64,000 nucleotides of DNA from Ophthalmolycus amberensis (GCA_024529925.1 JAFEUB010001102.1:1541501-1605500); one strand, 5' to 3'; positions 1 to 10,440 are shown, numbered from the stretch's first letter. Numbers and translations are program-made. The notes: generated by a model from the sequence alone, not told the origin.

Positions 1-1942
1 CACAGCTACAAGGCCGACTAGGGTGGGCGGCGGGGGTCCGGAGGAGGGGTGACAGGATCTGACCGGCCACGGGGCCGCAGAAGAGCGTCGGCCACAGGTG
101 CTCCGGCAGACGGCCGGGAGGGCAGAAGGGCTCTGGACACGGGTGCTCCGGCGGACGGCCGGGCGGGCAGAAGCCTCCGGGCACGGGTGCTCCGGCGGAC
201 GGCCGGGCGGGCAGAAGGGCTCCGGGCACGGGTACTCCGGCGGACGGCCGGGCGGGCTCTGGAGAACAGGATGCTGGTGCAGCAGCGGCAGGTACTGGAG
301 GTTGCTGCAGCTCGGAGACAGCAGCGGGCACTGGAGGTCGCTGCTGCTCCGCGACGGCAGCGGGCACTGGAGATCGCTGCCGCTCAGAGACGGCAACTGG
401 AGGTCGTTGCGCCTCTGGGATGGCGGCCGGGTCTGGGAGAGGCGGCGGCTCGGAGGCGGCGGCGGCCGGGTCCGGAGATAGCTGCGGCGCTGAGGCGGCG
501 GCGACCGGGTCCGGGGATAGCTGCGGCGCTGAGGCGGCAGGAACTGGAGCTGGCGCAGAGGCGGCAGGAACTGGAGCTGGCGCAGAGGCGGCAGGAACTG
601 GAGCTGGCGGCGGCGCTGAGGCGGCAGGAACTGGAGCTGGCGGCGGCGCTGAGGCGGCAGGAACTGGAGCTAGCGGCGGCGCTGAGGCGGCAGGAACTGG
701 AGGTCGCCGCTGCGGCGCTGAGGCGGCAGGAACTGGAGGTCGCCGCTGCGGCGCTGAGGCGGCAGGAACTGGAGCTGGCGCAGAGGCGGCAGGAACTGGA
801 GGTCGCCGCTGCTCCGGGACGGCAGCGGCGGGAACTGGAGGTCGCTGCTGCTCTGGGATGGCAGCGGTGGGAACTGGAGGTCGCTGCTGCTCTGGGACGG
901 CAGCGGCGGGAACTGGAGGTCGCTGCTGCTCTGGGACGGCAGCGGCCGGGGCTGGAGGTCGCTGCTGCTCTGGGACGGCAGCGGCGGGAACTGGAGGTCG
1001 CTGCTGCTCTGGGACGGCAGCGGCGGGAACTGGAGGTCGCTGCTGCTCTGGGACGGCAGCGATGGGAACTGGAGGTCGCTGCTGCTCTGGGACGGCAGCG
1101 GCGGGAACTGGAGGTCGCTGCTGCTCTGGGACGGCAGCGGCCGGGGCTGGAGGTCGCTGCTGCTCTGGGATGGCAGCGGTGGGAACTGGAGGTCGCTGCT
1201 GCTCTGGGACGGCAGCGGCGGGAACTGGAGGTCGCTGCTGCTCTGGGACGGCAGCGGCCGGGGCTGGAGGTCGCTGCTGCTCTGGGACGGCAGCGGCGGG
1301 AACTGGAAATCGCCGCTGCGCCGGGACGGCAGCGGCCGGGACTGGGGAAGGCTGTGGCGCAGAAGCGGTAGGAACAGTAGCTGGCTGGAATGCCGTCCGA
1401 CTACAGTGGGCCGGAGTCGGCCGGACCACTGAGTGTTCCGCAACGCTTGCTTGGCCCCCTCTCCGGCTGAGAAGGTGCTTAGCCATATAATCAGAGTCCC
1501 CCAGAGGGTCAAAAACTCTCATCAGCCCCGCCCCAAAGTCCACATAACAAACAGTATTAGTCCGCTCAAAACCTAATGTTCTCGCGGCCCAGTCCAAAGC
1601 CCTTCCCCGCAGTAATCCAACCACGTAGGACACCTTGGACCCGTCCGAGGCAAAAGTCTGAGGCTGACGGTCAAATACCCGTTGGCATAGCAACAGGAAG
1701 CCCTGGCACTTCCCCAGTGTTCCGTCATACGAATCCGGAGCCGGCACGGGGGATTCCCAGGCCGCCGAGGCGAGGACAGGCGGAAATAGTGCGGGTGCTG
1801 GAACTGGTGGAGACTTGACTGTCCGGGCTAGTTCCTGCCCGAGCCAGCCAAGCCGAGAAACCTCAGCAGCGAAACCTCTCATCTCCTCCAGCAGCCTGTT
1901 AGTTCTGTCCAGCGCAGCTGCTCCTGTGGTTGCTGGGTCCAT
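1..1942 (-). CDS. Gag-like ORF of a Tf1/sushi-type Ty3/gypsy retrotransposon, running off the left edge
   Basis: Structural (capsid) protein of an LTR retrotransposon. The ATG is at 1942-1940, 17 nt past the LTR. I checked this frame to position 2 and found no stop, so at least 647 codons are open. The first about 150 residues look like a fish sushi-family Gag: a helical N-terminus, then YDGTLGKCQGFLLLCQ, a stretch with ASDGSKVSYVVGLL, then RALDWAART. From about position 1390 downward the frame enters long Pro/Ala/Gln-rich tandem repeats. These are 13-residue units related to PPVPAAAVPEQQR, then 9-residue units related to VPAASAPAP, then 14-15-residue units near 60-250. No zinc knuckle, protease or RT lies within the window; those would lie left of position 1. 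Codon and base use (very GC-rich) is unlike the rest of the window. The family call rests on sequence feel and on the LTR/PBS structure. A host-domesticated gag is possible but nothing here requires it. Confidence 0.75.
   Translation of the reverse strand, partial: MDPATTGAAALDRTNRLLEEMRGFAAEVSRLGWLGQELARTVKSPPVPAPALFPPVLASAAWESPVPAPDSYDGTLGKCQGFLLLCQRVFDRQPQTFASDGSKVSYVVGLLRGRALDWAARTLGFERTNTVCYVDFGAGLMRVFDPLGDSDYMAKHLLSRRGGQASVAEHSVVRPTPAHCSRTAFQPATVPTASAPQPSPVPAAAVPAQRRFPVPAAAVPEQQRPPAPAAAVPEQQRPPVPAAAVPEQQRPPVPTAAIPEQQRPPAPAAAVPEQQRPPVPAAAVPEQQRPPVPIAAVPEQQRPPVPAAAVPEQQRPPVPAAAVPEQQRPPAPAAAVPEQQRPPVPAAAVPEQQRPPVPTAAIPEQQRPPVPAAAVPEQRRPPVPAASAPAPVPAASAPQRRPPVPAASAPQRRPPVPAASAPPLAPVPAASAPPPAPVPAASAPPPAPVPAASAPAPVPAASAPAPVPAASAPQLSPDPVAAASAPQLSPDPAAAASEPPPLPDPAAIPEAQRPPVAVSERQRSPVPAAVAEQQRPPVPAAVSELQQPPVPAAAAPASCSPEPARPSAGVPVPGALLPARPSAGAPVPGGFCPPGRPPEHPCPEPFCPPGRLPEHLWPTLFCGPVAGQILSPLLRTPAAHPSRPCSC
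500..1315 (-). repeat. GC-rich coding minisatellite inside the gag frame (27-33-bp then 39-bp units)
   Basis: Between about 515 and 800 the sequence repeats a 27-bp unit (with 30- and 33-bp variants) around CAGGAACTGGAGCTGGCG. From about 800 to 1315 it becomes a 39-bp unit around CTGGGACGGCAGCGGCGGG, in about a dozen copies. All unit lengths are multiples of three and no unit contains a stop in the minus gag frame, so copy number can change without breaking the frame. Confidence 0.9.
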
Positions 1943-1946
1943 TATG

Positions 1947-1956
1947 GTCAGGTCGT
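1947..1956 (-). promoter_or_regulatory. Putative self-priming primer-binding site
   Basis: Two nucleotides after the LTR end, the minus strand reads ACGACCTGAC. This is the exact reverse complement of GTCAGGTCGT at 2379-2370, which lies 31 nt downstream of the TATA box and so at the predicted 5' end of the element RNA. Tf1/sushi-group elements are known to prime reverse transcription with the folded-back 5' end of their own RNA instead of a tRNA. The arrangement here fits that mechanism. Confidence 0.65.
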
Positions 1957-1958
1957 TC

Positions 1959-2646
1959 TGTCACGGGAGTTCACGGGTAGGACCCAAAACGCAAGACCAC
2001 AGGAGACAGAAGTTAATGGAAACAGGTTTTATTAGCCTGACTAATACAGGAAGGTGTGGAGCCCGTGGTCCGACACCCGAGTGGCAGATCGATGGTGTGA
2101 GGCCCGTGGCTCGACACCGGAGGGCTGGTAGCCTGACGGCGTGAAGTCCCGTGGCTCGATATCAGAGAGTAGGCAGATCGACGATGTGAGTCCCGTGGCT
2201 CGACACCGGAGGGCTGGCAGTTTGACGGCGTGAGTAGTCCGTGTCACACAAGGAGGGCAGAGCGGCGGAGTGTAATCCGTAAACACAAGGAGGGCAGAGC
2301 GGCGGAGTGTAATCCGTAAACACAAGGAGGGCAGAGGATGCCACGGGGTTGACACGGGTGAAAGACGGTACGACCTGACAACCCCAGACTGCAGGCCCAG
2401 AGCTTATATAGAGACAGGGGACTCATTAGTGGGACCTGAGTCTGGTGTGTCAGGCTGCAGGAGGTGATCGGCTGGAGTGTCCTCAGCTGTGCATAATCAA
2501 GGGTGTGGCCATGGGAGGTGTCTGGAGGCAGAGGACAACACAGAGCACATGGCACACAATAACAAACGGGGGGGAATGACAGGCCACATGAGGAGGAGAT
2601 CAGGGGAAACACACAACGGGTCCGACATGGACCCTGGATCCTGACA
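1959..2646 (-). mobile_element. 5' LTR of the sushi-type retrotransposon
   Basis: On the minus strand the 688-bp segment begins TGTCAGGATCC at 2646 and ends CCCGTGACA at 1959, giving the inverted termini TGTCA/TGACA. It holds a TATATAA box (2410-2404), a predicted RNA start near 2379, and an AATAAA signal (2033-2028) in the right order for U3-R-U5. The gag ATG follows 17 nt beyond the LTR end. Within R-U5 there are two near-identical 37-bp units (about 2243-2279 and 2280-2316) and a further degenerate about 45-bp repeat (2100-2240). Confidence 0.8.
2404..2410 (-). promoter_or_regulatory. LTR TATA box
   Basis: TATATAA on the minus strand inside the LTR, 31 nt upstream of the repeat that pairs with the primer-binding site. 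It is the only good TATA in the element and marks the U3/R boundary near 2379. Confidence 0.65.
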
Positions 2647-2851
2647 TATAGCCTGTAACATTCACCCAAATAGTTTAAGAAGCCTTAATTATATAAAAGA
2701 AATTGACAATATAATGAATCATTAGAAACTAATTGCAGTGTTCATGCCCATTGGCAATTTATCAGTTGTGGGAAAGTTGCAGAAATATGTCTTAATAACA
2801 GTTATGTATTATGTTCATTATTTAGGCTATTTTGATCATATTTGAAATTAA

Positions 2852-2878
2852 CAAATTTCCCCCTGGGGATGAATAAAG

Positions 2879-2971
<93 letters not shown>

Positions 2972-2972
2972 G

Positions 2973-3007
<35 letters not shown>

Positions 3008-3008
3008 G

Positions 3009-3041
<33 letters not shown>

Positions 3042-3128
3042 ATCTATCTATCTATCTGTCTATCTATCTATCTATCTGTCTATCTATCTATCTATCTATA
3101 TATCTATATATCTATATATCTATCTATC
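2852..3128 (+). repeat. (TCTA)n microsatellite with a non-LTR-type 3' tail at its left
   Basis: About 250 bp of TCTA repeats with scattered TCTG and TATATC interruptions. It is preceded at 2853-2880 by TTTCCCCCTGGGGATGAATA and then AAGTA. That sequence is commonly seen in fish at the 3' end of non-LTR elements just before their tetranucleotide tail. I see no coding part of such an element here. The Ile/Tyr/Leu/Ser-rich open frame across it is an artefact. Confidence 0.9.
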
Positions 3129-5695
3129 ATGTATAAATGAATGGGCGAATAGAGTGAAAACACAAGATATAATCAAAAGTGAATAATGAAACATTCGTAG
3201 TTGTAATTGTCTGATTCATTCGACTTAAGTTCACCTGTCGTGTCTTTTTAGACCTTTGTTAAGCTGCAACTTCATGACTCATACTGTGTCTAATGTGGGA
3301 GCGCTGTCAATACACTTGTGCAGCTGTCATCATGGAAGTGAGTCGTGGTGCTCTTGTCTTTAACACCATCAGTGGATGAAGAATCAGATGAGTGTGCAGG
3401 TGTAGGGGAACATCAGTGTTCTTCCGCGCACAAGAGGGGAATCTTTGCACCGAGGGAAAGAAGTGACAGAAAAAAATGGCAGAACAGATCTACAGCCGTC
3501 GGCGGTCACAATTCCAAGACCAATTTCCATAACTTCTTCCTAACTCAAATATGTACATGTAAGCGCTGTTTGCAGTAGTTTTGATGTTTAGGTGAACAAG
3601 TGTTGATTAGAGGGTAGTTAGTCCTGCTCAGATGGGGTGTAGGCCCCTGGGCGCTGGTGCCTCAAAGGCCCCTCTTGGGCCTGTTGAGTAATTCACCCAC
3701 GTTGATGGCTGTGGACAAGCACAAACGCTTGCACAGCTCTTGTTAAGACTGTTCAGTGACCTCGCATTCACAAACTGATGCTGTATGCTCGTTGGACTTT
3801 CTGCTCATATGGGAAACATTTCACCCAGTGTACAGTGTGTGGTAGAGACCTGTGCAGTGCTAGCTTATGGAAAGATGAACGTGTAGCTTTGTGTTGCTAA
3901 GTAAATATATAACGTAGGTGGGTGAACCTGAGACTGCTGACTACGAGCGGGAAAACTCATTTGGCCAACTCATGAGAGATCGTGTGTTGATAAAAATGTG
4001 AATCGTGCATTTCCATTGAGGCGGCGTTTAATCTTGAGCGTGGCATATTCAAACCGTAACTAAAATCAAGATGTTAAAGATATGCACTTGAAAGAGTTGT
4101 GGTGTAAATGCGTGACTGGTAAAATATGATTCTTATAAAGTCTGCTTCACACCGTACCTGTCGGCGGTGTTACAACGTGTATGCAAATTAAACTTACTTG
4201 CTGACAATGACAACCGACAATCTGTGCACGTGCACAACGTCAGAGAGGACTGTTCGGAAACAGATTAGCTTTAAAGCCGGACATTTTCCAGATAACGTCA
4301 CTACAAGTTCATTTTAAGGATGACAATGTCAAAGTATCGCTTTAATAGTGACAGGAAGGAGCTTATGGGTTTATATTACATAAGTGCTAATTTACAACGA
4401 GGTGTCCTTTTATGGGCAAAGGGAGGTTGGAAGCCACGTGGCTTTTTCTCCGCTGAGCCTCCTTCAAATATCTCACCTTCATTTAAAGCTTGCGTGTTTA
4501 TTGGTTCAGTTGTTTCATGAGTGAAAGTCAGGATGATTTAAAGCTACTTATTGAAGACTTCAAATTGCACTAATCAGTACAGTGGGACAAAAGAAAAGAA
4601 AAACTAAAATGCTTGTAGAATGAAGCTCCGGTGAAAACGCACAGGTGACAAATTAAACCTGAATGAATGAGAAACATAACTAATGTTGTTAATCTGTCAC
4701 CAGGTCTCAGGAGCATTGAAGCTGATCTGGCAGCTCATGGTGGACCAACACCTTACGAAAACTCTTTATGTTGGTTTTCCCTTTAATTTGTCACTAGTTT
4801 GTATTTCCACATAGTAGGACTGAGTCATTCCATTCATTACAGGGAGAGACAGGAGCATCGGCTACCTGGTTTGATCCCAGGCCCATCAGAACACTTTATG
4901 TAATTTAAGATTGTTAAGTCATATTCATTCTATTTTGTTCATTTCAGACAAACCTGTGCTACTGTAGGTCGGTGTGCTTTTAGATTAAAGTCCAGTTTGT
5001 GTTTGTATTGCAGTTTCTAAATATGCTTCTCGATCGTTTATCTTAATTTCAGTCATATTTCAGGTTATCATAACATCTTTGTGGCAAGCTGCAAATGCCA
5101 CATACTTCCTTTTGAGGCATAGTTGCATGCAACACTGTAATTTTATCTCATTTTGAGGCAAAGATAAACTGTTCATTTCAAATCTTGTGTAATAACATAA
5201 CAAACACTGAGAGAGAAAGTTGAGAGAATATAATACATAGCATAGGATATGTAAAAGATGTGAATCAAACATCTGGGACCTCCTGCTGGTGCTTTTATGT
5301 TTTTAAACATTAGGATTTGCTATGTTATATAGTTTACAAGTTGTGAAACCCTGGCTAGTGCTATTGTTTCTGTAAGAATCAAATATCAAAGTGATCGGAT
5401 ATTTATTGTACAAGGTTTTGATGAATATAAACTTAGTTTGAAGAAATGTGTATGATAATCCAGTCATTTCTTTCATTCGTCAATACCACCACCATTGCAC
5501 TCCTTCTGATGCTAATCAGAAACCTCAGTCAGAAATACGGTATTCACGTCACTCACAGCACGCACTGAGCAGGACGTCATTGGCTCTAGCCCCACCAAGT
5601 GTTTTCAACATCATCTACCAGTAACACATCTTATTCAAGCATTTTTTTTTTAACAGCAATTGCATAAAACACTTCAAAACAAGTGAAGGCACTTG
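3129..5695. other. Intergenic DNA, no gene recognised
   Basis: AT-rich sequence between the microsatellite and the last kinase exon. Open frames are short and lack family resemblance or splice support. The distal part (5400-5695) is likely the 3' UTR and flank of the minus-strand kinase gene; TTTATT at about 5400 (AATAAA on the minus strand) is a candidate poly(A) signal. The stretch 4690-4800 resembles a dispersed fish repeat but I cannot name it. Confidence 0.6.
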
Positions 5696-7418
5696 TCAGA
5701 TATTTCCCCGTTCCACTTCCCACGGTCCCTTTATTTCACCTTGCGGTCCATCGCTATAGCGGTCCTTTTCCTTCAGGGCTTTCAGTGTGACGGTCAAGCC
5801 TCCAGCATCGCAGAGCTGAAACTCCTCCTCCGCCGAGTCATCATGTGGCTGCTGAGGAGCAGCAGAGTCAGCTTCATCCTCATATTCTTCTTCCACATCG
5901 GCTTCCTCAAAGTCATCTGGATATTCAGCTTGCCCTGAGGCATCGGAGGCCTCGGAAAATACTGCAAGAGAGAAAGGAGGGTCCCAGAATTTTGCTTTGA
6001 AAATCCTGTACACCCTTTTTCAGAGTATCACAGCTGGCTGTTTTTCATTAATGCTGACCTGAAATGATCTTTAACAATGATGAGTCATATGTCTACTGAA
6101 TGATTGAGAGGTGTATACTGTGCAGTGTGTTGACCTAAGTAGTTAAAACTAGCTCCATCTCAAGCTACAGCAGTGACATTATGCCTATGGATTGATGCAC
6201 TAGTCATCAATGTAATAGTCTGTAGAATAAAATAAGACTCCAGACCATTTTGCTGCAGAATGAGGATTTGGGTATTTTACACGGTGCTATGAGTGTTGTT
6301 TCACTTTGCATCTCCACATTACCGATAGGCTCAGCAGAATCGCTCCTCATCGGAGACCCCAGGTGCTCACTGCGCTCCTCAAGAGAGGGCAAACTCTCCT
6401 CTTCATCAAAGTCCTCAGGATAGTCACAGTGGTTGTGTCCTCCAACACACAAAGCACCGTGTTCGTCCTCCACATCACTGGAACCGGCCTCCATGGTGTG
6501 CTCTTTTTCTTCCCATGCGTGGGACGGACTGAGAACATCTGGCTGTAGTGTGGAGTTTTTTTCGTCTTTATTTATGTCACAGCTTTTCACATGAACACAG
6601 TTGGTCGCTGTGTGTTTGATAGACTCTAGGTGCTTTTGCACATAGGCAGTGTTCAGCATCCAGGCGGCAGTTGGCCTGTTGTCTGGGTTGAGGCAGAGCA
6701 TTCTCTGGATCAAAGAGGAGACGTCGTCAGAATAGCTGCTGGGCACGGGATCGTACTCTCCTTTGGTGATCTTGTAGAACAGACTCAGGAGGTTTGTGGC
6801 TGCAAACGGAGGTCTGAGAGCACAGATCTCATACAGCAGACAGCCAAGAGCCCAGATATCAGACTTGGAGCTGTACGGGACATCCTGGCACAGCTCAGGA
6901 CTGAGGTAGCTGGGTGTCCCAACACATGTGGATGACATGTCAGCCGTGTTGGTCATTACTTTGGATATCCCAAAGTCCCCTAACTTCACCATACCTTGCT
7001 TTGTTAGCAGTACATTTGATGTTTTGATGTCCCTGTGTAGTATTTTAGCCCCGTGGATGTAATTTAAAGCCACAGCGACCTGTACAAACCATCCCATCAC
7101 AGTATCCTCTGTGAAAAACTCCGTTGGTTTCCTCTCTTTCACTTTGTCATCTAATGTCCCCCCATCGCAGTAGTTCATCACAATGTAAATGAATCCGTCA
7201 GTGTTCGCGAAGGCTTCGTGGCATTTGACTACGTGAGGGTGCTCCAACCTACTCAGGATCTCAGCCTCCTGGAGAATTGCCCTGTGTGTTTTTGCTCTCC
7301 TGTCCTCAACTTTGATCCTCTTCACCGCGTGCAGGCTCTTGCCCTCTACGTGCCTCATCAGGAACACGTCCGCGGCTCCTCCCCTGCCCAGACACAACAC
7401 CTTCTCGTACTTCTCCAT
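5696..7418 (-). CDS. NIMA-related (Nek family) serine/threonine protein kinase
   Basis: Two coding exons, 7418-6281 and 5961-5696 (TGA), joined at a phase-1 GTAAAA donor and a CTCTTGCAG acceptor, give 467 residues. The kinase domain spans about residues 4-260: glycine loop GRGGAADVF, HAVKRIK lysine, catalytic HRDIKTSNVLL, KLGDFGISK, and GTPSYLSPELC in place of APE. These are hallmarks of the Nek family, closest in feel to the NEK1/3/5 branch; fish have extra Nek genes, so I give no symbol. The C-terminal tail is acidic and contains the motif Y-P-[ED]-D-F twice, once per exon. Neks act at centrosomes, cilia or in cell-cycle control; the tail gives no substrate clue. The whole kinase domain lies in one exon, which is unusual and may mean retrotransposed ancestry. 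The gene is head to head with pin4. Confidence 0.85.
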
Positions 7419-8185
7419 GTGTTGTCTCCGAGGCGACGAATAAAAGCTCCTTGAGAATGACTAAAAACAGCGTCGCGGTGGGAAGCGCTCCACCAGCTGT
7501 CAACACGTGTCGCGGAGCGTTTGTGTTCAGTCTCGTTGCCGTGGGAACTATACCTCCGACGAAGTGAAATGGAACAGGAAGTAAATAAAAGAGTTCAATA
7601 CTTCTCTGTTTGTTGTTTATTGTCTTGACTTTCTTTATTAGGGTTACTATAACATCTGTCCAGGGGACTACAGATGAAACATAGCCCTTTATTTAACCCT
7701 TTAATGTACATGTCGTAGCTAAATGAATAAGATATTCCTGTTAAATAAGTCAATGAATTATAACGTTTTAATGACATGAAAAAATATAGTAAACGTTTTA
7801 GAGTATAGGCTATGTCAATAACAATATTATAGGCCAAGATAGACCTCGGACTGAACTTGACACTAATGAATGAAAGATAATATACGTGCCCATTTTCCTT
7901 CTTTTTAAATGTTGTTCCACAATTTCATTTATGCATTGCACATATACTGTAGGTCTACTCTATTTTATTATGTTTTTGTCCGGTTGTATCATTTGAGACT
8001 GCACACCGAGGTACAATCCACTAGGTGGCGGTATAGACCTCGAGTGGCTTGCAGTGTGCCGATTAATGTTAAAGAAGAAGAAACACGAAGCTCAGTGCGC
8101 AGCTTACTGCGCATGTTATGAGCGCATGCTATTACAGTGTTTTGTTTTGCATTAACTCTTGAACTTCAGTCAATGTTAATCTAAA
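7419..8185. promoter_or_regulatory. Shared upstream region between the Nek kinase and pin4
   Basis: 767 bp between two divergent start codons. The kinase-proximal 150 bp is GC-rich and holds the X-box candidate. A CTCF-like core CCACTAGGTGGCGG lies at 8018-8031, about 155 bp upstream of the pin4 ATG. The middle (7590-7900) is AT-rich with no recognisable gene. No TATA box was seen for either gene. Confidence 0.5.
7535..7548. promoter_or_regulatory. Candidate RFX X-box upstream of the Nek kinase
   Basis: GTTGCCGTGGGAAC matches the palindromic X-box consensus GTNRCC-N(0-3)-RGYAAC with one mismatch. It sits 117-130 bp upstream of the kinase ATG, inside the usual window for X-boxes of ciliary genes. 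Confidence 0.45.
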
Positions 8186-10141
8186 ATGCCACCAAAGGGA
8201 AAAGGTGGCAAGGGCGGTAAAGGTTAGTGGTCCACTAAGCTGTTGTTATTTACGTGTTATGAACTGTTTCATCCACATTAACTAGCCCGTGGGTAGCAAA
8301 CAACTGTATTACACACTCCCATGTGATGATGTAGCCAGTTCACTAGATTTAACATGATAGTATTGCTCGAGACAATATGATTTTATGATGTGTGTGTTTT
8401 TTTTTTATTGGTTTAACTGCTGCTGTGTTGTCATGTTGTGTAGGAGCAGCTTCAGCAAGTGCAGACGCTGACAAGAAAGAGAAAGCACCAAAGGGAGGCA
8501 CTGCTGTGAAGGTAACGTTAGTTACACCTTCATCCAAAGCTGCACTGCAAATGAACTCTTAATATGACATAACCTGGGTGTCTTTTAACAAAACCACGAC
8601 TGCCCTCGTCTCTTCCTCCGACCTCAAAGTCATTGTTGGCTCAAAGGAAATGATGTCTGAATGAGTGGTTGAGCCTGGACCAGATAATGCGCTTGCATGG
8701 GCATCACTGATGAGAAGTAAAAACAAAACAAGTGAATCAATAAAGACCATGTACACAGTGCTGTGTTCTACAATAGACGACATAAAACCTGTAGAGATTT
8801 TACCTCGCTGCCCTTTTTCTTTTTGAATGTTCTTGTCCTGGCACATTGCATTTCAATTGGCAATTATGGGAATAGGTACATTTTTCATGAAATACACTTC
8901 AGAGATATAGTTTGTTCTCTGTAAATAATTAAAATCTCTCAACTATTACTGGAAAACAAAAGCATTATGGCTGCAAAAACATCAGCTTTGCGTCACAAAG
9001 AAGAGGGAGCGCTAGGGCCGGAAAACATTTAGGAATTTGGGAGCTTTATCTACATCATATCCTGTATACATGATCTAGTACTGTTTCAGTAGTTATAGGT
9101 TGCCTCCCAACCTCTAACTGTGTTTTTATGATCTGTACATCTCCCCCAGGTTCGACACATCCTCTGCGAAAAACATGGAAAATGCATGGAGGCAATGGAG
9201 AAACTGAAGGCCGGAGTCCGTTTCAGTGAAGTCGCGTCACAATACAGTGAAGACAAAGCGAGACAAGGAGTAAGAACATACGCACTCGTAATCAGTGGTG
9301 CAGTTTTGGTCCGTTTTTTAACATGACTGTGTTAGCGCTTTCATAGCTTGATTCAAATTATCCCACAGTATTGACTAAGCTTTGACTGTGATGGTCTTCT
9401 CTGTTGTTTCCTGTCTACACAGCACATAATTATGACTGCATTCTGTTTAGTTGGTAAAAGCTTCATCCTAATGCTGGCGCTGCTTTACAAAGCTGAATAC
9501 ATCCTGAGTGGTAGTGTTAAATATGGAAGATGATAGATATGATGAACAGGCCTACACCTCATCATGAGTCTTCATGGGTGATAAATTCCAGACTGGTAAT
9601 AATACTTTATTACCCCATTACAGAAATTTGGCTGAGCAAATGTTCTATTTTTTCAGCAACTCTGTACATCTTTTCCTGCTTATTCACTGGTGTACTCTTA
9701 GGTACTGGGAAACTTCAGGCTGTTACTCGCCATGTAAATATTTGATTTGTTGGAATCATCACCGTACAACAATGCTTTAATCTCACATCCTTATCTGTGA
9801 CCTAAGTGCGCCTCGAAACTGAAGCCGTTCAAGTTATTTTTTTAAAGTTCCTGCATTGCTCACAGTTGTTAAAATCTCCCTTTGCCTTTGTTGCTCCTCA
9901 TCACTCACTTATATCCTGACTTGGTAACCATATTAGGTGCATAGTGTGTGTGTGTTCATTGTTATTGTTCTGTTCATAACAGGGTGATCTGGGGTGGATG
10001 ACGCGAGGATCGATGGTTGGACCTTTCCAGGATGCAGCGTTTGCCCTCTCTGTCAGTTCAATGGATAAACCAGTCTACACAGACCCTCCTGTCAAGACAA
10101 AGTTTGGGTACCACATCATCATGGTGGAGGGGAAAAAGTGA
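8186..10141 (+). CDS. pin4: PIN4 / parvulin-14, peptidyl-prolyl cis-trans isomerase
   Basis: Four exons (8186-8222, 8444-8511, 9150-9269, 9983-10141) give 127 residues, against 131 in human. The protein starts MPPKGKGGKGGKG, the basic Gly/Lys-rich N-terminus that binds DNA and pre-ribosomal particles in the mammalian protein. A Lys/Ala-rich linker follows, then the parvulin domain (about residues 35-127) with VRHILCEKHGK, YSEDKARQGGDLGWMTRG and KTKFGYHIIMVEGKK. Parvulins catalyse cis-trans isomerisation of peptidyl-prolyl bonds; PIN4 works in the nucleus and nucleolus in ribosome biogenesis, with mitochondrial isoforms in primates. All introns are GT-AG and frame is kept throughout. Start chosen at the first ATG in the conserved N-terminus. 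AATAAA at 10435-10440 fits the 3' end. In human PIN4 is X-linked, so its place beside faf2 is a fish arrangement. Confidence 0.96.
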
Positions 10142-10434
10142 CGTGGGGTCGCTGAACACTTTGAAATGATGACATACAAATTAGACGGTGTGCTATATTG
10201 TGAAACTGATTATTTCCTGATCTTACCTTTTCAATGCAATGTTTTCATTTTAATTTACAGAATGTTTAAGAATAGAACAAATTAAATGATCTTGTCTTTG
10301 TCAAATGTACACCTCCTTACTGACAATTCAACCTGAGGGGAATATTCTCACAAGCTTAACTTTTACATTTACATAATTCACTGGATGTCTTCTTTAGAAT
10401 GATAAAGTTGGTGGAAATCAGACCACAACGGCCA

Positions 10435-10440
10435 AATAAA
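10435..10440 (+). terminator. Candidate pin4 poly(A) signal
   Basis: AATAAA about 295 bp after the pin4 stop codon, the first such hexamer downstream on the plus strand that I found. Confidence 0.5.

Noticed and set aside
49..1490. Long plus-strand ORFs rich in Arg/Gln/Leu or Gly/Ala/Thr
   Set aside because: They are antisense shadows of the in-frame GC-rich gag minisatellite; every frame is open because the repeat units lack stops. The minus frame from 1942 has the recognisable Gag start.
670..1512. 280-residue minus ORF rich in LPSQSSSDLQ repeats
   Set aside because: It begins at a non-ATG codon, lies in a different frame from the Gag-like sequence, and is another artefact of the same repeat.
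2842..3186. Tyr/Leu/Ser/Ile-rich ORF
   Set aside because: Translation of the (TCTA)n microsatellite.
6306..7454. Plus-strand ORFs across the kinase exon
   Set aside because: Shadows of the minus-strand Nek coding exon; no kinase or other motif on the plus strand.
8559..8846. 95-residue minus ORF with a hydrophobic stretch, antisense in pin4 intron 2
   Set aside because: No family resemblance, no splice or promoter support; length is within chance for AT-rich intron DNA.
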